Source of the DNA: Pseudomonas antarctica | GTDB lineage: Bacteria; Pseudomonadota; Gammaproteobacteria; Pseudomonadales; Pseudomonadaceae | DNA length: 32,688 bases | Assembly (NCBI RefSeq): GCF_900624995.1 | Contig: NZ_UYXQ01000039.1 | Span: 1-32,688 of the forward strand | Direction of reading: 5' to 3' | In this document: positions 9,074 to 16,370 of the stretch, one piece after another | How positions within the stretch are numbered: position 1 is the stretch's first letter | How the letters are laid out: each line of letters starts with the position of its first letter | The notes under the pieces: generated by a model | Databases searched by the model: none | Told to the model about the DNA's origin: nothing | What the model saw: the letters and a program-made list of their open reading frames with translations, nothing else | Translations under genes and position numbers: made by a program

Positions 9074-10303
9074 TTACTGCCCGCCGCGCATCAGTTCTTT
9101 AGGCACATACTTGCCGATCTCAAACTTGCCGATCGCCGCACGGTGCACTTCATCCGGGCCGTCGGCCAGGCGCAAGGTGCGTTGCATGGCATACATGTAG
9201 GCCAGCGGGAAGTCGTTGGAAACCCCGGCGCCGCCATGAATCTGGATCGCGCGGTCGATCACCTTCAACGCCACGTTCGGCGCCACTACCTTGATCTGGG
9301 CGATTTCGCTTTTCGCGACTTTGTTACCGACGGTATCCATCATGTACGCCGCCTTCAGCGTCAGCAGGCGCGCCATGTCGATCTCCATCCGTGAGTCGGC
9401 GATCTTGTCGATATTGCCACCCAGGCGTGCCAATGGTTTGCCGAACGCGGTACGGCTGACGGAGCGTTTGCACATCAGTTCCAGCGCGCGCTCGGCCATG
9501 CCAACGGAGCGCATGCAGTGGTGGATACGGCCAGGGCCGAGGCGACCCTGGGCAATTTCAAAGCCGCGACCTTCACCGAGCAAGACGTTTTCGTAGGGCA
9601 CGCGCACGTTGTCGAACAGCACTTCGGCGTGGCCATGGGGCGCGTCGTCGTAGCCGAATACCGGCAGTGGGCGCACGACTTTCACGCCAGGGGCATCCAC
9701 CGGCACCAGAATCATCGAGTGCTGCTGGTGACGCGGTGCATCCGGGTTGCTCAGGCCCATGAAGATCAGGATCTTGCAGCGCGGGTCGCAGGCGCCGGAG
9801 GTCCACCACTTTTTGCCGGTGATCACCCACTCGTCGCCCTGGCGCTCGGCGCGGGCGGCCATGTTGGTGGCATCCGAGGACGCGACGTCCGGTTCGGTCA
9901 TGGCGAACGCCGAGCGGATCTCGCCGCGCAGCAGCGGCTCCAGCCAGCGTTGTTTCTGCTCTTCATTGGCGTAGCGCACCAGCACTTCCATGTTGCCGGT
10001 GTCGGGTGCGGAGCAATTGAACGGCTCCGGGCCCAACAAGGAGCGGCCCATGATTTCGGCCAGCGGCGCGTACTCAAGGTTGGTCAGGCCGGCGCCCAGT
10101 TCGGATTCGGGCAGGAACAGGTTCCACAGGCCTTCGGCTTTGGCACGGGCTTTCAGCTCTTCCATGACGGCAGTTGGCTGCCAGCGATCGCCTTCGCTGA
10201 CCTGGCGTTCGAACACCGGCTCGGCCGGGTAAACGTAAGCATCCATGAACGCGGTGACGCGTTCACGCAGTTCCTGAACCTTGGGCGAATAGGCGAAATC
10301 CAT
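9074..10303 (-). CDS. Acyl-CoA dehydrogenase, ACAD10/11-like
   Basis: A 409-residue FAD enzyme predicted to oxidise an acyl-CoA to the enoyl-CoA. The three-domain fold is evident. The helical N-terminus is followed by the flavin-contacting strand FAMTEPDVASSDATNM. The middle barrel contains the WWTSGACDPRCK region, and the C-terminal helices begin at GPGRIHHCMRSVGMAERA, a signature I associate with the ACAD10/11 branch. ADGPDEVHRAAIGKFE near the C-terminus carries the Asp used as catalytic base in that branch. AAGGGAG lies six bases before the ATG. It is divergent from a LysR gene, its likely regulator. The substrate is unknown; 4-hydroxy or long/branched acyl-CoAs are possible from family knowledge. 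Confidence 0.9.
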   Translation of the reverse strand: MDFAYSPKVQELRERVTAFMDAYVYPAEPVFERQVSEGDRWQPTAVMEELKARAKAEGLWNLFLPESELGAGLTNLEYAPLAEIMGRSLLGPEPFNCSAPDTGNMEVLVRYANEEQKQRWLEPLLRGEIRSAFAMTEPDVASSDATNMAARAERQGDEWVITGKKWWTSGACDPRCKILIFMGLSNPDAPRHQQHSMILVPVDAPGVKVVRPLPVFGYDDAPHGHAEVLFDNVRVPYENVLLGEGRGFEIAQGRLGPGRIHHCMRSVGMAERALELMCKRSVSRTAFGKPLARLGGNIDKIADSRMEIDMARLLTLKAAYMMDTVGNKVAKSEIAQIKVVAPNVALKVIDRAIQIHGGAGVSNDFPLAYMYAMQRTLRLADGPDEVHRAAIGKFEIGKYVPKELMRGGQ

Positions 10304-10406
10304 GAGCGGCTCCCTTCTCTGAGAGGTTGTTTAGGTCATGCAATCGATGCTAGAACAGCGCTGATAATTTACCTAGCCTATTCTCGGCGTGTATTAACAT
10401 TCATCA

Positions 10407-10421
10407 CCGATATATGATCGG
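10407..10421. promoter_or_regulatory. Inverted repeat in the divergent acyl-CoA dehydrogenase/LysR promoter region
   Basis: CCGAT-N5-ATCGG lies between the divergent start codons, 33 bases before the LysR ATG. Such dyads often bind the divergently encoded LysR protein. No consensus is known for this regulator, so this is a candidate only. Confidence 0.4.
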
Positions 10422-10434
10422 CGTATGCACACCT

Positions 10435-10442
10435 AACAATAA
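10435..10442 (+). promoter_or_regulatory. Candidate Crc/Hfq CA motif before the LysR gene
   Basis: AACAATAA fits the AAnAANAA catabolite-activity motif that Hfq/Crc binds in Pseudomonas mRNAs. It ends 12 bases before the LysR start codon, over the ribosome entry region. Confidence 0.35.
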
Positions 10443-10454
10443 GAGCGCAACGAA

Positions 10455-11390
10455 ATGAATCTGAGCAAGGTCGACCTCAACCTCTTTATTGTCTTCGACG
10501 CAATCTACACCGAAGCTAACCTGACCCGCGCCGGGCAGATCGTCGGCATCACCCAGCCGGCGGTGTCCAACGCATTGGCGCGCTTGCGCGAGACCTTCAA
10601 CGACCCGCTGTTCGTGCGCACCGCCCAAGGCATGGTGCCCACGCCCATGGCGCAGAACATCATCGGCCCGGTGCGCAATGCGTTGTCGTTGCTGCGGGTG
10701 TCGGTGCAGGAAAGTCGGATTTTCAACCCACAACAGGCGGCCAAGACCTATCGCATCAGCATGACCGACCTCACCGAGGCGGTGATTTTGCCACTGCTGT
10801 TCCAGCGCCTGCGCCGCTTGGCGCCCACTGTGGTGATCGAGAGCTTCCTGTCCAAACGCCGCGAAACCACCAAGGAACTGGCCGCCGGGCGCCTGGACTT
10901 TGCCGTGGACGCGCCGCTGAACACCGACCCGCAAGTGCGCCACGTCAAGCTGATGGAAGACCGCTACGTGTGCGCCATGCGCAAGGGCCACCCGATGGCG
11001 GGCAAGGACACATTCACGCTGGATGACTACCTGTCGCTGACGCATATCCATATCTCCAGCCGGCGCAACGGCTTGGGCCACGTTGACTTGGCCCTGGGCA
11101 AGATGGGCATCCAGCGCAAGATCGCCCTGCGCTCCCAGCATTACCTGATGGCCTCGCAAGTCTTGCAGCAGACCGACATGGTGATGACCGTGCCTGAACG
11201 CTTCGCCCGCCGCCATGAACTGCACTGGTTCAACCTGCCGGTCAACGACGTGCCGCCGGTGGAAACCCACCTGTACTGGCACGAAAGCACCGACCAGGAC
11301 CCGGCCAACCGCTGGATGCGTGAGCAGATGATCGAGTTATGCCAGCAGGTGACGGCCCATGAGAAGAAGCTCGATGGCAAGCAAGCCTGA
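10455..11390 (+). CDS. LysR-family transcriptional regulator
   Basis: A 311-residue DNA-binding regulator. The N-terminal winged helix-turn-helix is clear (LSKVDLNLFIVFDAIYTE, then TRAGQIVGITQPAVSNALARL, residues about 4-65, given in part). A two-lobed effector-binding domain follows, starting near TYRISMTDLTEA. The start DLNLFIVFDAI and the FVRTAQGMVPTPMA wing place it in the LeuO/NodD-like branch. Its divergence from the acyl-CoA dehydrogenase, with only 151 bases between starts, suggests it controls that gene and itself. The effector is unknown. Confidence 0.9.
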   Translation: MNLSKVDLNLFIVFDAIYTEANLTRAGQIVGITQPAVSNALARLRETFNDPLFVRTAQGMVPTPMAQNIIGPVRNALSLLRVSVQESRIFNPQQAAKTYRISMTDLTEAVILPLLFQRLRRLAPTVVIESFLSKRRETTKELAAGRLDFAVDAPLNTDPQVRHVKLMEDRYVCAMRKGHPMAGKDTFTLDDYLSLTHIHISSRRNGLGHVDLALGKMGIQRKIALRSQHYLMASQVLQQTDMVMTVPERFARRHELHWFNLPVNDVPPVETHLYWHESTDQDPANRWMREQMIELCQQVTAHEKKLDGKQA

Positions 11391-11430
11391 GCTGTGTTGG
11401 GTTGCGTAGCAGCCCATGGCGCAATCCACC

Positions 11431-11460
11431 TTGACGTAAACGTCAACCTGGCTTTAGCTT
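11431..11460 (+). promoter_or_regulatory. liuR promoter with LiuR-type operator
   Basis: TTGACGTAAACGTCAA (11431-11446) is a near-perfect palindrome. Its first half doubles as a -35 (TTGACG), with TAGCTT (11455-11460) as a possible -10 after an 18-base spacer. An operator inside a slightly long spacer is the usual MerR-family arrangement. Related palindromes recur at 15072 and 15115, supporting a LiuR regulon. Confidence 0.7.
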
Positions 11461-11487
11461 AGCGCCAAGACCTTCTTGAGCGCCCCC

Positions 11488-11880
11488 ATGAGCACGACCT
11501 ACAGCATCTCCGACCTCGCCCGCGAGCTCGACATCACCACCCGCGCCATTCGTTTTTATGAAGAACAAGGCCTGCTGGCCCCGGAACGTCGGGGCCAGGA
11601 GCGCATCTACTCGGCGCGAGACAAGGTCAGCCTCAAGCTGATCCTGCGCGGCAAGCGCATCGGTTTTTCCCTGGCCGAATGCCGCGAGTTGATCGAGCTC
11701 TACGACCCCACCAGCGGCAACCACATCCAGCTCAACAGCATGCTCGCCAAGATTACCGAGCGCCGTGAGCAGCTTGAGCAACAGCTACTGGATATCGAAC
11801 AGATGAAGCTGGAACTGGACACCGCCGAAGAGCGCTGCACCCAGGCGCTGGCGCAAACCATCAGCCAGGTTGGCCAATAA
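11488..11880 (+). CDS. liuR: MerR-family regulator of leucine/isovalerate catabolism LiuR
   Basis: A 130-residue MerR-type regulator. The N-terminal winged helix (YSISDLARELDITTRAIRFY, then EEQGLLAPERRGQERIYS) is followed by the GKRIGFSLAECRELIELYDP connector and a long C-terminal dimerisation helix (ITERREQLEQQLLDIEQM). No metal-binding Cys cluster is seen, as expected for an acyl-CoA-type effector. The ATG at 11488 starts directly at the fold; a TTG four codons upstream is less likely. It lies 17 bases before the HMG-CoA lyase gene. It is known in related bacteria as the repressor of liu genes; here its gene and the liuABCD promoters share palindromes. Confidence 0.9.
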   Translation: MSTTYSISDLARELDITTRAIRFYEEQGLLAPERRGQERIYSARDKVSLKLILRGKRIGFSLAECRELIELYDPTSGNHIQLNSMLAKITERREQLEQQLLDIEQMKLELDTAEERCTQALAQTISQVGQ

Positions 11881-11897
11881 CCAGAAGGTAGCTGCCA

Positions 11898-12797
11898 ATG
11901 CCCCTCCCCTCACATGTACGCCTGGTCGAAGTCGGCCCACGCGATGGCTTGCAGAACGAAGCCCAGCCCATCAGCGTGGCGGACAAGGTCCAGTTGGTGG
12001 ATGCCCTCACTCACGCGGGCTTGAGCTACATCGAAGTCGGCAGTTTTGTCTCGCCCAAGTGGGTGCCGCAGATGGCCGGCTCGGCCGAGGTGTTTGCGCA
12101 CATACAGCGCAAACCCGGCGTCACCTACGGCGCACTGGCGCCGAACCTGCGTGGTTTTGAAGATGCCTTGGCCGCCGGAGTGAAAGAAGTCGCCGTGTTT
12201 GCGGCCGCATCCGAGGCGTTTTCCCAGCGCAATATCAACTGCTCGATCAGCGAAAGCCTGGCGCGTTTTGCACCGATCATGGCGGCGGCCAAACAGCACG
12301 GCATCAGCGTGCGTGGTTATGTGTCGTGTGTGTTGGGTTGCCCTTACGAAGGTGACATCGCCCCCGAACAAGTCGCGGCGGTCGCGCGCGAGTTGTATGC
12401 GATGGGCTGCTATGAGGTTTCCCTGGGCGACACCATCGGCACGGGCACGGCGGGCGCGACGCGGCGGCTGTTTGAGGTGGTCGGCGCGCAGGTGCCACGG
12501 GACAAACTGGCCGGGCACTTCCACGATACTTACGGTCAGGCGATCGCGAACATCTACGCCAGCCTGCTCGAAGGTGTGAGTGTGTTCGACAGCTCTATCG
12601 CGGGCCTTGGCGGCTGCCCATACGCCAAGGGCGCCAGCGGTAACGTCGCCACCGAGGATGTGGTGTACCTGCTCGATGGCCTGGGTATCGACACCGGCAT
12701 CGACCTGGCGCAATTGATTCGCGCAGGCCAGCAAATCAGCCACGTGCTGGGTCGGCCCAGCGGCTCACGCGTGGCCAAGGCGCGTAACGCCCGTTGA
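11898..12797 (+). CDS. liuE: Hydroxymethylglutaryl-CoA lyase
   Basis: A 299-residue TIM-barrel lyase (also called MvaB) that splits HMG-CoA into acetoacetate and acetyl-CoA, the last step of leucine degradation. Diagnostic motifs are present: VEVGPRDGLQNE at the N-terminus with catalytic Arg and Asp, the substrate-facing FAAASEAFSQRNIN, the metal-binding GHFHDTYGQA, and the Cys-containing loop GLGGCPYAKGASGNVATED. The length is that of bacterial enzymes. It follows liuR closely with AGAAGG before its ATG, so the two are likely one transcript. The sRNA crcY starts about 160 bases downstream. Confidence 0.95.
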   Translation: MPLPSHVRLVEVGPRDGLQNEAQPISVADKVQLVDALTHAGLSYIEVGSFVSPKWVPQMAGSAEVFAHIQRKPGVTYGALAPNLRGFEDALAAGVKEVAVFAAASEAFSQRNINCSISESLARFAPIMAAAKQHGISVRGYVSCVLGCPYEGDIAPEQVAAVARELYAMGCYEVSLGDTIGTGTAGATRRLFEVVGAQVPRDKLAGHFHDTYGQAIANIYASLLEGVSVFDSSIAGLGGCPYAKGASGNVATEDVVYLLDGLGIDTGIDLAQLIRAGQQISHVLGRPSGSRVAKARNAR

Positions 12798-12816
12798 GTA
12801 GCATTGCTGTGACAAT

Positions 12817-12848
12817 GTGTTACCGCACGCTGACTTAACGAGTAACAC
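12817..12848 (+). promoter_or_regulatory. CbrB-type enhancer site for crcY
   Basis: GTGTTAC (12817-12823) and GTAACAC (12842-12848) form an inverted repeat with an 18-base spacer. It matches the TGTTAC...GTAACA half-sites I recall for CbrB, the NtrC-family activator of crcZ/crcY. It lies 80-115 bases before the sigma-54 promoter, a normal enhancer distance. The spacer length should be compared with known sites. Confidence 0.7.
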
Positions 12849-12894
12849 GGGAACATATTTTGTCTGATTAGCCGTAAGTCATTGCCCACAGAAA

Positions 12895-12907
12895 AATCAA
12901 GCTATTG
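12895..12907 (+). promoter_or_regulatory. IHF-type site between enhancer and sigma-54 promoter
   Basis: AATCAAGCTATTG matches the IHF consensus WATCAANNNNTTR at every defined position. It lies in A/T-rich DNA midway between the CbrB-type repeat and the -24 element, where a bend would bring the activator to the polymerase. Confidence 0.6.
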
Positions 12908-12929
12908 ATTTTAAAGGATTTTTAAAAGT

Positions 12930-12945
12930 TGGCACGGCTTCTGCT
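12930..12945 (+). promoter_or_regulatory. Sigma-54 promoter of crcY
   Basis: TGGCACGGCTTCTGCT carries the invariant GG (12931-12932) and GC (12943-12944) at the correct 12-base separation, with the full TGGCACG -24 element. Transcription should start near 12957. Confidence 0.85.
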
Positions 12946-12956
12946 ATCTCTATTGC

Positions 12957-13333
12957 ATAACAAGAATAAAAAGCGCCAAACCTAATAAAAATAAGACGAA
13001 ACGACTCTGACATAATAAAAACAACACGGCAGAGACGCAGCTAACAGATTTTTTTGGAGAAGATGTGCTTCGCAGGGTACGGCATGCCGAAACCCGCAAC
13101 CGGTTAGAGAAAAATAAAACTACCTCAGGTAGCTGCCACTGGTTGGATCGTTAACGAAGAAGCAAGTCAGCGCTCAAAAAAATACGTTTGCTCTTGACCC
13201 CGGATGGGGGTCGCCAAAAACAGCGGTAAAGGGCAACGGTTGCCAAAAACAACAATAGACCGCCCCTCAATAATAAAAAAAGAGCACGCAACGACAAATT
13301 AAAGGGGACCTTCGGGTCCCCTTTGTGCTTTTT
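12957..13333 (+). ncRNA. crcY: CrcY-type Crc/Hfq-sequestering small RNA
   Basis: An RNA of about 377 bases that titrates the Hfq/Crc translational repressor and so relieves carbon catabolite repression. Six clusters of the AAnAAnAA CA motif are visible: 12959-12972, 12984-12994, 13014-13024, 13110-13119, 13245-13255 and 13269-13276. No protein-coding frame spans the region. Length, motif number, sigma-54 promoter, CbrB-type site and position just after HMG-CoA lyase (mvaB in P. putida) fit CrcY as I recall it; CrcZ is expected elsewhere, downstream of cbrB. The 5' end is inferred from the promoter, the 3' end from the terminator. Confidence 0.85.
13301..13333 (+). terminator. Rho-independent terminator of crcY
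   Basis: AAAGGGGACC (13301-13310) pairs perfectly with GGTCCCCTTT (13315-13324) around a TTCG tetraloop. An outer GAGCAC/GTGCTT pair and a short T-run follow. Confidence 0.85.
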
Positions 13334-13368
13334 GCGTTTCAGAACATCGCGATATCGCACTGATAAAC

Positions 13369-13398
13369 ATGTGGGAGAGGGTTTTCTCGCTCCCACAT
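13369..13398. terminator. Hairpin after the acyl-CoA synthetase gene
   Basis: ATGTGGGAG (13369-13377) pairs with CTCCCACAT (13390-13398). It lies eight bases beyond the stop of the minus-strand synthetase gene and resembles REP-derived terminators elsewhere in the window. Confidence 0.55.
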
Positions 13399-13406
13399 TG
13401 GTTTGG

Positions 13407-15044
13407 TCAGTTGGGCTGCGTGCGCAGCTCCTCAATCGAAATCTCACGCATGCGAAACTTCTGGATTTTGCCTGTCACCGTCATCGGAAACTCGTCCACG
13501 AACTTGAAATGCTTGGGCGTCTTGAAATGCGCAATGCGCCCCTTGCACCAGGTTTGCAGCTCTAGTTCGTTGGCCACATGGCCGGGATGGAACTTGACCC
13601 AAGCGACGATCTCTTCACCGTAACGCGCATCCGGAATACCGATGATCTGCACATCGGCCACCGCCGGGTGAGTGAAGAAAAACTCTTCCAGCTCACGCGG
13701 GTACACGTTTTCGCCCCCGCGAATAATCATGTCTTTGTTACGCCCGGCGATGCACACGTAGCCGTGCTCATCCATGGTCGCCAAATCGCCGGTGTGCATC
13801 CAGCCAGCGTCGTCGATGGCGTCGCGGGTGCCTTCGGGGTTGTTCCAGTAGCCGAGCATCACGCTGTAGCCACGGGTGCACAGCTCGCCTATTTCACCGC
13901 GCGCAACCGTATTGCCGTCGGTGTCGATGATCTTGTTTTCCAACTGCGGCTGGGTGCGACCGACAGTGGTGACACGGCGCTCAAGATCGTCATTGGCGCC
14001 AGTCTGCAGTGACACCGGGCTGGTTTCGGTCATGCCGTAGGCGATCTGTACCTCGCCCATGTGCAGCTCGCTGATGACGCGGCGCATGACCTCGATGGGG
14101 CACGTGGCGCCGGCCATGATGCCAGTGCGCAGGGTCGACAGGTCGCACTCGCCCCGGCGTGGGTGATCGAGCAACGCGATAAACATTGTCGGTACGCCGT
14201 AAAGCCCCGTGGCGCGCTCTTCGGCAACGGCAGTGAGCGTCAGCAGCGGGTCGAAGCCGTCATTGGGGTAGATCATGGTGGTGCCGTGGGTGATGCATCC
14301 GAGGTTGCCCATGACCATGCCGAAGCAGTGATACAGCGGCACCGGGATCACCAGGCGGTCCTGCGCGGTGAGGCCCAGGCTTTCGCCGACCATGTAGCCG
14401 TTATTGAGGATGTTGTGGTGGCTGAGGGTGGCGCCCTTGGGGAAGCCGGTGGTGCCGGAGGTGTACTGGATGTTGACGGCTTGATCGAAGTGCAGGCTGG
14501 CCTGGCGGGTGTGCAGCTGTTCGGGCGGGACGCCGCTGCCGAGGGCCGCCAGCTGCGACCAGGGCAAAAATTCCGCAGGCGGGCTGGGGTCGAGGCTGAT
14601 CATCGAACGCAGGTCGGGGCTCAGTTCCTGCAATATCGCGTGGTAATCGGAGCCCTTGAACGACCCGGCGCACACCAGCCATTGGCAACCGGATTGCTTG
14701 AGCACGTAATCCAATTCACTGGTGCGGTAGGCCGGGTTGATATTGACCAGGATCACGCCGAGCTTGGCGCTGGCGATCTGGCTGATGCACCACTCGGCGC
14801 AATTGGGCGCCCAGATGCCCAGGCGGTCGCCGGTTTGCATGCCCAGGGCCAGGAACGCACGGGCGTGCAAATCAACCGTCGCGGCCAGTTGCCGCCAGGT
14901 GTAGCGACATTGCTGATGGCGTACCACCAAGGCTTCGCCATCGGCATGTTGCGCAACGGTGTGATCGAAGGCCTGGCCAATGGTCATCGCCAGCAAGGTC
15001 TTGTCCTGAGCGCCACGGCTGTAGCTCTGATTGGGTTGATCCAT
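13407..15044 (-). CDS. Medium/branched-chain acyl-CoA synthetase (AMP-binding)
   Basis: A 545-residue adenylate-forming ligase predicted to convert a free carboxylic acid, ATP and CoA to acyl-CoA. Motifs in order: the P-loop YTSGTTGFPKGATLSHHN, YGMTETSPVS, the hinge-region WMHTGDLATMDEHGY, GRNKDMIIRGGENVYP, and the C-terminal catalytic lysine in VTGKIQKFRM. It resembles the ACSF2/FadD-like branch. The ATG at 15044 has AGGGG five bases upstream; the 39 codons before it run through the promoter region and are rejected. It is divergent from liuA, with two LiuR-type palindromes between them, so it probably feeds isovalerate or a related branched acid into the liu pathway (inference). Confidence 0.9.
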   Translation of the reverse strand: MDQPNQSYSRGAQDKTLLAMTIGQAFDHTVAQHADGEALVVRHQQCRYTWRQLAATVDLHARAFLALGMQTGDRLGIWAPNCAEWCISQIASAKLGVILVNINPAYRTSELDYVLKQSGCQWLVCAGSFKGSDYHAILQELSPDLRSMISLDPSPPAEFLPWSQLAALGSGVPPEQLHTRQASLHFDQAVNIQYTSGTTGFPKGATLSHHNILNNGYMVGESLGLTAQDRLVIPVPLYHCFGMVMGNLGCITHGTTMIYPNDGFDPLLTLTAVAEERATGLYGVPTMFIALLDHPRRGECDLSTLRTGIMAGATCPIEVMRRVISELHMGEVQIAYGMTETSPVSLQTGANDDLERRVTTVGRTQPQLENKIIDTDGNTVARGEIGELCTRGYSVMLGYWNNPEGTRDAIDDAGWMHTGDLATMDEHGYVCIAGRNKDMIIRGGENVYPRELEEFFFTHPAVADVQIIGIPDARYGEEIVAWVKFHPGHVANELELQTWCKGRIAHFKTPKHFKFVDEFPMTVTGKIQKFRMREISIEELRTQPN

Positions 15045-15071
15045 AACGACCCCTGTTGTCTTTTTTGTAGG

Positions 15072-15088
15072 TTGACGTAAACGTAAAC
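15072..15088. promoter_or_regulatory. LiuR-type operator, acyl-CoA synthetase side
   Basis: TTGACGTAAACGTAAAC is a variant of the liuR palindrome at 11431, 28 bases before the synthetase start codon. It probably controls the leftward promoter. Confidence 0.65.
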
Positions 15089-15114
15089 TACGATTGACAG
15101 CGCCGTAACGCAAG

Positions 15115-15131
15115 CTTACGTTAACGTAAAG
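15115..15131. promoter_or_regulatory. LiuR-type operator, liuA side
   Basis: CTTACGTTAACGTAAAG contains the perfect palindrome TTACGTTAACGTAA (15116-15129). A TTGACA hexamer (15094-15099) lies just upstream and could be the -35 of the rightward promoter. Confidence 0.7.
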
Positions 15132-15163
15132 GTGAGCGCCCTTCCCTGGCGCGCTCCCCACAC

Positions 15164-15171
15164 AACAACAA
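15164..15171 (+). promoter_or_regulatory. Crc/Hfq CA motif in the liuA leader
   Basis: AACAACAA exactly fits the AAnAAnAA target of Hfq/Crc. It lies 24-31 bases before the liuA ATG, upstream of the TAAGGTG ribosome site, in the expected untranslated leader. Confidence 0.55.
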
Positions 15172-15194
15172 AGCTCACATTAAGGTGCCTGTCC

Positions 15195-16358
15195 ATGAGT
15201 TACCCGTCCCTGAACTTCGCCCTCGGTGAAACCATCGACATGCTGCGCGACCAGGTGCAGTCATTTGTGGCCAAGGAGATCGCCCCGCGCGCAGCCCAAA
15301 TCGACAGCGACAACCTGTTTCCCGCTGACATGTGGCGCAAGTTCGGTGACATGGGCTTGCTCGGCATTACAGTGCCGCAAGAGTACGGCGGCGCCGGCCT
15401 CGGTTACCTGGCCCATGTGGTAGCCATCGAGGAAATCAGCCGTGGGTCGGCCTCGGTAGGCTTGTCCTACGGCGCCCACTCCAACCTGTGCGTCAACCAG
15501 ATCAACCGCAACGGCAGCCACGAACAGAAGCTCAAATACCTGCCCAAGCTGATCAGCGGCGAACACATCGGCGCCCTCGCCATGAGCGAGCCGAATGCCG
15601 GCTCCGACGTGGTCTCAATGAAACTGCGCGCCGACAAACGCGGCGACCACTACGTGCTCAATGGCAGCAAGACCTGGATCACCAACGGCCCCGACGCCAA
15701 CACCTACGTGATCTACGCCAAGACCGACCTGGAAAAAGGCCCTCACGGCATCACCGCGTTTATCGTCGAGCGCGATTGGAAAGGCTTCAGCCGCAGCACC
15801 AAGTTCGACAAGCTCGGCATGCGTGGCTCCAACACCTGCGAGCTGTTTTTCGATGACGTTGAAGTGCCCGAAGACAATATCCTCGGCGCGTTGAATGGCG
15901 GCGTGAAAGTGCTGATGAGCGGCCTGGACTACGAGCGCGTGGTGCTGGCGGGCGGCCCGATCGGCATCATGCAGGCGTGCATGGACCTGATCGTGCCGTA
16001 CATCCACGACCGCAAGCAGTTCGGCCAGAGCATCGGCGAATTCCAGCTGATCCAGGGCAAAGTCGCCGACATGTACACCCAGCTCAACGCCTGCCGCGCC
16101 TACCTCTATGCGGTGGCCCAGGCCTGCGAGCGCGGTGAGACCACGCGCAAGGATGCGGCCGGGGTGATCCTGTTCAGTTCCGAGCGCGCCACGCAAATGG
16201 CCCTCGACGCGATCCAGATTCTGGGCGGCAACGGCTACATCAACGAATTCCCCGCCGGCCGCCTGCTGCGTGACGCCAAGCTGTATGAAATTGGCGCTGG
16301 CACCAGTGAGATTCGGCGGATGCTGATCGGTCGCGAACTCTTCAACGAAACCCGCTGA
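15195..16358 (+). CDS. liuA: Isovaleryl-CoA dehydrogenase LiuA
   Basis: A 387-residue flavoenzyme oxidising isovaleryl-CoA to 3-methylcrotonyl-CoA, passing electrons to ETF. The acyl-CoA dehydrogenase signatures LAMSEPNAGSDVVSMKL and QILGGNGYINEFPAGRLLRD are present. The catalytic Glu sits in GLDYERVVLAGG (about residue 247) rather than near the C-terminus, which is the hallmark of isovaleryl-CoA dehydrogenase. TAAGGTG precedes the ATG at 15195; the longer frame would start inside the operator region. It is the first gene of liuABCD, preceded by a LiuR-type operator and a CA motif. Confidence 0.95.
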   Translation: MSYPSLNFALGETIDMLRDQVQSFVAKEIAPRAAQIDSDNLFPADMWRKFGDMGLLGITVPQEYGGAGLGYLAHVVAIEEISRGSASVGLSYGAHSNLCVNQINRNGSHEQKLKYLPKLISGEHIGALAMSEPNAGSDVVSMKLRADKRGDHYVLNGSKTWITNGPDANTYVIYAKTDLEKGPHGITAFIVERDWKGFSRSTKFDKLGMRGSNTCELFFDDVEVPEDNILGALNGGVKVLMSGLDYERVVLAGGPIGIMQACMDLIVPYIHDRKQFGQSIGEFQLIQGKVADMYTQLNACRAYLYAVAQACERGETTRKDAAGVILFSSERATQMALDAIQILGGNGYINEFPAGRLLRDAKLYEIGAGTSEIRRMLIGRELFNETR

Positions 16359-16370
16359 AGGAGCACGCCC

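Noticed and set aside
13151..13447. A 98-codon minus-strand frame across crcY
   Set aside because: It crosses the crcY terminator and runs into the synthetase 3' end; the region is better explained by the sRNA and its CA motifs.
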